Assembly: GCA_910579035.1 (NCBI GenBank)
Contig: CAJTSR010000011.1
Coordinates: forward strand, 20,437-84,436
Direction of reading: 5' to 3'
Length of the DNA: 64,000 nucleotides
Origin: an uncultured Muribaculaceae bacterium
Lineage (GTDB): Bacteria; Bacteroidota; Bacteroidia; Bacteroidales; Muribaculaceae
Shown here: positions 60,109 through 64,000 of the stretch, in pieces
How positions within the stretch are numbered: position 1 is the stretch's first letter
Layout: every line of letters begins with the position of its first letter
The notes under the pieces: generated by a model
What the model was told of the DNA's origin: nothing
The model's database searches: none
What the model saw: only the letters and a program-made list of their open reading frames with translations
Program-made: the position numbers and the translations under genes

Positions 60109-61412
60109 GGTCATCGCTATACGGAGCATTGGCTTACAACGGCGAAAAAATGAACAAGGATGAAGGGCGAGTGCTGGGAGCAAACAAAATCATTCTCCCG
60201 GCAGACGGTCAGATTGACATTGCCCGCATGGTGGAGAATTTCAATGCATTCATGCCGAAAACTGGCAAGATCAAAAAGCCTGTGTTGCATATATCCCTTA
60301 ATCCGCACCCCGACGACAGGCTTTCAGAACAGCAGTATGAAATCCTCGCCCGCGAGTATCTGGACAAACTCGGATTCGGTGAGCAGCCCTTCATAATCTA
60401 TAAGCATATGGACATTGACCGCCACCATATACATATAGTGACCGTCAATGTCAACGAGCAGGGCAAACGGCTCAATCAGGATTTCCTTTTCCGGCGCAGC
60501 AAGAAAATCACCACCGAGCTGGAGGAAAAATATAATCTCCATAAGACGCAGCGGGAGAAAATCACACCCGATATGCCGATTAAAAAACCTGATCCGGCAG
60601 GCGACATAAAGCGGCAAGTTGCCAACACCGTGAAGATGATCGGTATGCGCTATAAATTCCAGACACTTGGCGAATACAACGCCATTCTCTCACTTTATAA
60701 CGTGAAGTGCGAGCCTGCCGACGGCAGGGTGAACAGACGCGAGTATCACGGTCTGGTGTATTTCGCCACTGATGATGACGGCAAGGTTATCGCCAATCCG
60801 TTCAAGGCTTCACGCCTCGGCAAGTTTGCGAGTCGCACCGCCATTGACGGCAGGTTTGAACGTGCTAAGGATAAGATTGATGTTTCTACGACCAAGCGCA
60901 AGGTTGCCGATGTTCTTGCCAATTCCGCTGACAAGTCTGGTTTTGTCGCCAAACTGAAAGCCCAAAACATAGATGTGGTTTTCCGATATACCGACGAGGG
61001 GCGCATATACGGTGTGACATTTATCGACCACGGCACTATGACAGTATTGAACGGTTCCAGACTTGGCAAGGAGTTTTCGGCAAATGCCATCAACGATAGG
61101 TTCAACAATCCGGCAAATGCACCTACCGGTACTCCCGATGTTGCGACACCTATTGTTGTTCCACCGATAGAGCCGACACTCGAAGATGCCACCTCGGACA
61201 ATCAATCGCAGACCGATACGGAGCAGCACACTCAATCTTTAGGCAGCCGGCATCAATCTTCCGGTTCCCATTCCACCACCGATTATAGCGACAACGATTT
61301 CACATTGCCGGGTCTTGACCTGTTCCAGCCGGGTCTGGCATTCAATCCCGACGAGGAGGAGTTTCGCCGCCGTATGCAGCGCAAAAAGAAAGGCCCACGA
61401 CATCGGTTTTGA
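60087..61412 (+). CDS. Relaxase (MobB-like mobilization nuclease)
   Basis: This 441-residue relaxase has the N-terminal Relaxase domain with a probable catalytic tyrosine (SLYGALAYNGEK, Y12 or Y17). LHISLNPHPDD follows, then the metal-binding KHMDIDRHHIHIVTVNV (H107, H114, H116). It nicks one strand at oriT and leads it to a recipient. Residues ~350-400 are a low-complexity linker rich in proline, threonine and serine, and the end is very basic. The next gene in CTnDOT, a mobC coupling protein, is absent, so it would need a helper's coupling protein. Confidence 0.9.
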   Translation: MVAKISIGSSLYGALAYNGEKMNKDEGRVLGANKIILPADGQIDIARMVENFNAFMPKTGKIKKPVLHISLNPHPDDRLSEQQYEILAREYLDKLGFGEQPFIIYKHMDIDRHHIHIVTVNVNEQGKRLNQDFLFRRSKKITTELEEKYNLHKTQREKITPDMPIKKPDPAGDIKRQVANTVKMIGMRYKFQTLGEYNAILSLYNVKCEPADGRVNRREYHGLVYFATDDDGKVIANPFKASRLGKFASRTAIDGRFERAKDKIDVSTTKRKVADVLANSADKSGFVAKLKAQNIDVVFRYTDEGRIYGVTFIDHGTMTVLNGSRLGKEFSANAINDRFNNPANAPTGTPDVATPIVVPPIEPTLEDATSDNQSQTDTEQHTQSLGSRHQSSGSHSTTDYSDNDFTLPGLDLFQPGLAFNPDEEEFRRRMQRKKKGPRHRF

Positions 61413-61418
61413 CTGATT

Positions 61419-61438
61419 ATTCACACAATAGTGTGAAT
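61419..61438. promoter_or_regulatory. 20-bp palindrome upstream of the excisionase operon
   Basis: ATTCACAC and GTGTGAAT flank AATA. It lies 7 bases after the relaxase stop and 17 bases before a -7 box (TAACTTTG, 61456-61463), so it can act as an operator for the following operon. Confidence 0.55.
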
Positions 61439-61455
61439 GTCAGAAAATAATTCCG

Positions 61456-61463
61456 TAACTTTG
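61456..61463 (+). promoter_or_regulatory. -7 box of the excisionase operon
   Basis: TAACTTTG, followed by a 120-base leader that folds into a terminator-like hairpin before the first gene. Confidence 0.55.
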
Positions 61464-61495
61464 CCACTGAATCGCAGTCATAAATTTAATTTGAT

Positions 61496-61585
61496 TGTGG
61501 ATTTAGTGGTGAGTAGGCGGGAGGGATACCCGCCTACTTTTTTTCAGCCTTATCCCAACCACTAAATAAATCCACTTAATCCACA
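61496..61585 (+). promoter_or_regulatory. Attenuator-like leader of the excisionase operon
   Basis: A strong terminator (10-bp stem 61512-61521/61529-61538 plus a run of seven T) sits between promoter and gene. The strand before it (61496-61510) can pair either with 61558-61575 or, for its first 8 bases, with AATCCACA (61578-61585), and these options overlap. This allows alternative folds that include or avoid the terminator. Confidence 0.55.
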
Positions 61586-61592
61586 CAAATTT

Positions 61593-61877
61593 ATGGACAC
61601 CATTGAAATTGAACGGGAGGTATTCGACGCGCTCATCAACCGTGTCGATTTCCTCCACAAGACAGTAAAGGTCTTATACAAGCAGTTGCGCGATAAGAAA
61701 CTGTCGGATTGGCTAACAACAAAACAGACCTGCGACTATCTCCACATATCCGAGCGTAAATTACGTTCCATGAAAGAACGAGGCAAAATAGGTTTCTCCC
61801 ACCTCGGCAGGCTCTCGCAATTCAAGGGCGGCGACATCGCCAGGGTCATCGTCAAAGAAGAAGGTGCAGTGCAATGA
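61593..61877 (+). CDS. Excisionase-like helix-turn-helix protein
   Basis: This 94-residue protein has an N-terminal coiled segment followed by a winged-helix of the HTH_17/excisionase type (WLTTKQTCDYLHISERKLRSMKERGKIGFSHLG). Small proteins of this kind bend attachment-site DNA and direct the integrase to excision. A terminator-bearing leader precedes it. It overlaps the next gene by 4 bases. Confidence 0.8.
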   Translation: MDTIEIEREVFDALINRVDFLHKTVKVLYKQLRDKKLSDWLTTKQTCDYLHISERKLRSMKERGKIGFSHLGRLSQFKGGDIARVIVKEEGAVQ

Positions 61878-62167
61878 AAGAAACAGTCACCGCCACCGAC
61901 CCGCGCATAATGCGCCTGACGGCTCAAACCGACGACATCACTAATATGTGTCAACGGTTGAAAGACGAGTACCACCCATTGCTCCACGGCAGACGGTTCA
62001 TCACCGACTCCATGCTTTCGGAATTTCTCGGAGTATGCCGACGCACCACGCAGTACTACCGCGACCGGGGACTAATCCCTTATTACCGGCTTGACGGCAA
62101 AATTCTCTACGCCGAGGAAGATATAGAAACCTTCCTGCAATCCAACTACCGACCAAAATTCGGCTAA
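61874..62167 (+). CDS. Second excisionase-like helix-turn-helix protein
   Basis: This 97-residue protein has the motif FITDSMLSEFLGVCRRTTQYYRDRGLIPYYRLDGKILYAEEDIETFL, a MerR/excisionase-type winged helix. It is coupled to the first HTH gene by a 4-base overlap. Bacteroides elements often carry two such small genes, both acting in excision or its regulation. A hairpin terminator follows between it and the convergent integrase gene. Confidence 0.8.
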   Translation: MKETVTATDPRIMRLTAQTDDITNMCQRLKDEYHPLLHGRRFITDSMLSEFLGVCRRTTQYYRDRGLIPYYRLDGKILYAEEDIETFLQSNYRPKFG

Positions 62168-62184
62168 CATAGAATTCCAATGCA

Positions 62185-62222
62185 ACAACGGCAACCGAAG
62201 CAGATAGCCCGGTTGCCGTTGT
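62185..62222. terminator. Bidirectional hairpin between excisionase and integrase genes
   Basis: A perfect 13-bp stem ACAACGGCAACCG/CGGTTGCCGTTGT (62185-62197, 62210-62222) with a 12-base loop lies between convergent genes. Confidence 0.8.
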
Positions 62223-62245
62223 CATTTGTTTTTCGCAGCCCAATG

Positions 62246-63481
62246 TCAGTTCATCATCACGCAGTCAAATTTCTGACGCATGGAAGCCATATCCTCGTAT
62301 ATGGTTTTGTCCTGCATTTTTGCGTAGATTTGAGTCGTGCGAATATCTGAATGGCCGAGCATTTTGGAAATGCTCTCTATCGGGACATGGTTGCTCAACG
62401 ACAGGGTAGCAAACGTGTGCCGACCGATATGCGAGGTCAGGTGTCGGTTGATTTTGGCGAGATCCGCCACCTCTTTGAGATAGGCGTTCATACGTTGGTT
62501 GGAGATTACCGGCAACACTACGTTCTCAAACATCACTCTCGGATGGCCGCTGTATTTCTCAATCAGCCGACGGGGCACATCGAGCAGAGGGATGACGCTC
62601 AACTCGCCGGTCTTTTCCCGATGTTTGCGTATCCACATGTTGCCTTCGGCATCTGTGGTTATGTCGGCGCGTTTAAGCGACTTGATGTCGCAAAACGCCA
62701 GCCCGGTGAAGCAGCAGAACACAAAAGTGTCACGCACAGCCTCCACTCGGGGATAGTCCTTCAAGTCAAGATCCATCATGCGTTTCAGCTCGGCCTCGGT
62801 CAGTGCCTCCCGATCGGCAACGGTACGCTTGAAACGTTTGCCGAGGAATGGATCTTCCGTCGCCCATTTGTTTGCAATGGCGTACTGCATAACATTCTTG
62901 AGATAACGCAGATAACGTACAGCCGTGTTGTTGGCGGCTTTCTTATTCATGCGCAGGAAATGTTCAAAATCCTGCACGAATCCTTTCGTCACATCTTTGA
63001 CAGGCATGTCGGGTACATTCATGGTGAGCTGCATGAACTCTTCCAGATAGGCGACACAACGCACCCAACGTTCATAGGTAGCCTTGCCCATGTCGCCGCG
63101 CTCGTATTCGGCACGTCGTTGTTCGTTTGCCTGCCGGAACACATAGCACAGCATCTTCGGCTTCTCCACCGTGCCGAGGAAGTGGTCACGCAGGATTTTG
63201 GGATTCACCATCTTTCCCTCGCGCACAAGCATGTTATGGATTTCGAGGAAACGTGCCTTGACCACCTCGATATATTTGTTCAGTTCGAGATCACGGCGCG
63301 AGCGGCCTTTCGACATGGCACGTTTCTGGTCCCAGTTCTCCGGTGCGACACTGCGGCCTATGTTCATTTCCGACACCTGACCGCTGACGGTGATACGGAC
63401 AAAGATCGGATACTCGCCGTTGCGGAGGGCGCGGGCTTTCCTTGCTATGAAAGACAAGGTGAAATAAGAATCATGTAACAT
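62246..63481 (-). CDS. Tyrosine recombinase (IntDOT-like integrase)
   Basis: This 411-residue integrase has an N-terminal arm-binding domain (FTLSFIARKARALRNGEYPIFVRITVSG), a SAM-like core-binding domain (~110-215) and a catalytic domain. The catalytic set is H351 and R354 in LTSHIGRHTFAT, H377 in MLGHSDIRTTQIYAKM, and the nucleophile Y386. The first arginine of the usual set is replaced by alanine (A262, CFTGLAFCDI), as in IntDOT-type enzymes, which lack it. The start at 63481 is where the arm domain begins. It integrates and excises the element. DNA to its right is rich in repeats. Confidence 0.92.
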   Translation of the reverse strand: MLHDSYFTLSFIARKARALRNGEYPIFVRITVSGQVSEMNIGRSVAPENWDQKRAMSKGRSRRDLELNKYIEVVKARFLEIHNMLVREGKMVNPKILRDHFLGTVEKPKMLCYVFRQANEQRRAEYERGDMGKATYERWVRCVAYLEEFMQLTMNVPDMPVKDVTKGFVQDFEHFLRMNKKAANNTAVRYLRYLKNVMQYAIANKWATEDPFLGKRFKRTVADREALTEAELKRMMDLDLKDYPRVEAVRDTFVFCCFTGLAFCDIKSLKRADITTDAEGNMWIRKHREKTGELSVIPLLDVPRRLIEKYSGHPRVMFENVVLPVISNQRMNAYLKEVADLAKINRHLTSHIGRHTFATLSLSNHVPIESISKMLGHSDIRTTQIYAKMQDKTIYEDMASMRQKFDCVMMN

Positions 63482-64000
63482 AATTTGAAATTGTGGTTTA
63501 ATGGTTACATAAATATAATCATTTTCGCCCAATTTCACAACAGGCAAGAGCAAGGAAACCAGTGCTATATGCGGATTTTCGTGAACAAAATCGTGAACAT
63601 ACGCACTATCGCATATTTTGTTCACGATACAGATTGCGTGAAGTTCACCGTTTTTCCGTGATTTGTCAGTCTGTTCACGATTAATCCAGCCCAACAATAC
63701 GCTCAAAGTCGCTCAAATACGTTAAATATATCCTTATACGGCTCTCTAAAAGTTAAAAGAGCAAATAAGAGTTAAATTTCGGGCTGATTTCAATCAAAAG
63801 TGGGGTTCTGAACCTGTTGAAGCGTGTGAAAGCCCCACTTTGTGAACAGCAAATTGCAGAAAAACGCAGAAGATTAGGCTTAATATGCAAAAAGTAGGCT
63901 GAAAACGCTGGAAAAAGTCCTAATATGCAAAAAGCAGGCTACTGATAGTAGAAGAATTTAGTATCTTCGTGCGATAAGTTCCTGTATCATAGCAATCCTG
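63482..64000. other. Repeat-rich DNA beyond the integrase, probable element end
   Basis: No gene is visible in these 519 bases. They hold four copies of TCGTGAAC in both orientations (63579-63680), a 9-bp hairpin (63797-63841) and a 20-bp direct repeat pair (63881, 63921). Such sites usually bind integrase arm domains, excisionases or repressors near an attachment site. The core attachment site is not identified. Confidence 0.55.
63881..63940 (+). repeat. 20-bp direct repeat pair, 40-bp period
   Basis: TAATATGCAAAAAGTAGGCT (63881-63900) recurs with one change as TAATATGCAAAAAGCAGGCT (63921-63940). The spacing is nearly four helical turns. Probable arm-type or regulator-binding sites. Confidence 0.7.

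Noticed and set aside
63881..63940. CRISPR array
   Set aside because: Only two 20-bp repeats exist, with a 20-bp spacer, and no cas genes are in the window.

Overview
The window looks like a chromosomal segment of a Bacteroidales gut bacterium, most likely a Muribaculaceae (S24-7) relative. This is an inference. It rests on the phylum-type promoters (TAnnTTTG -7 boxes), SusC/OMP-like TonB receptors, DUF4252 and DUF1460 proteins, a DUF3408 mobile-element gene, a CTnDOT-style relaxase, an IntDOT-style integrase, and the fairly high GC of the core genes. No gene identifies the species outright.

Region 1 (1-10.2 kb) is one plus-strand run: the end of prfC, a tiny Pmp3-type membrane protein, a DUF1460 amidase-like protein, then surface-sugar genes (acyltransferase, UDP-glucose dehydrogenase, PLP aminotransferase, HAD phosphatase, gmd and fcl for GDP-L-fucose) and lepA. 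Region 2 (10.2-16.3 kb) has a two-component system divergent from a TonB-type outer-membrane protein, with a 22-bp-period direct repeat between them, followed by a GH43 enzyme. Region 3 (16.3-19.1 kb) is a four-subunit 2-oxoacid:ferredoxin oxidoreductase operon. Region 4 (19.1-29.4 kb, minus strand) carries an N-acetylhexosamine-type kinase, a tricorn-like protease, a candidate 6S-like RNA, rplT-rpmI-infC-thrS, and an ECF sigma factor operon with two DUF4252 proteins. Region 5 (29.5-33.4 kb) is dxr-rseP-rRNA methyltransferase. Region 6 (33.5-39.2 kb) is an oxalate degradation locus: an MFS transporter, formyl-CoA:oxalate CoA-transferase, oxalyl-CoA decarboxylase and an AEC carrier. Region 7 (39.4-46.5 kb) holds a GH13 amylase and a TonB receptor behind a membrane-anchored LuxR-type regulator.

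From about 46.5 kb the sequence becomes visibly more AT-rich and patchy. It contains a DUF4143 ATPase, small enzymes with their own regulators, an acetyltransferase remnant, and then a small island (51.7-54.0 kb) of poorly known genes. In that island are a YgjP-like zinc peptidase, a free-standing protein resembling the T7 loop plus C-terminal domain of FtsZ without the GTP-binding domain, and an aberrant leucine tRNA-like gene beside a 13-bp inverted repeat. From 54.3 kb to the right edge lies mobile DNA. It has a truncated RteB-like regulator joined to a truncated deaminase, a TetR/lipoprotein/beta-barrel cargo operon with one frameshift, DUF3408, a mobilization protein and relaxase, two excisionase-like proteins behind an attenuator-like leader, and a tyrosine integrase with repeat-rich DNA beyond it. 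No coupling protein or transfer apparatus is present, so any transfer would need help in trans.

The most novel lead is the FtsZ-fragment protein with its neighbouring metallopeptidase. Other leads are a 53-bp promoter cassette repeated in front of unrelated genes, the oxalate locus, and the regulatory DNA of the mobile element. Functions are inferred from motif recognition by eye; no database search was run.
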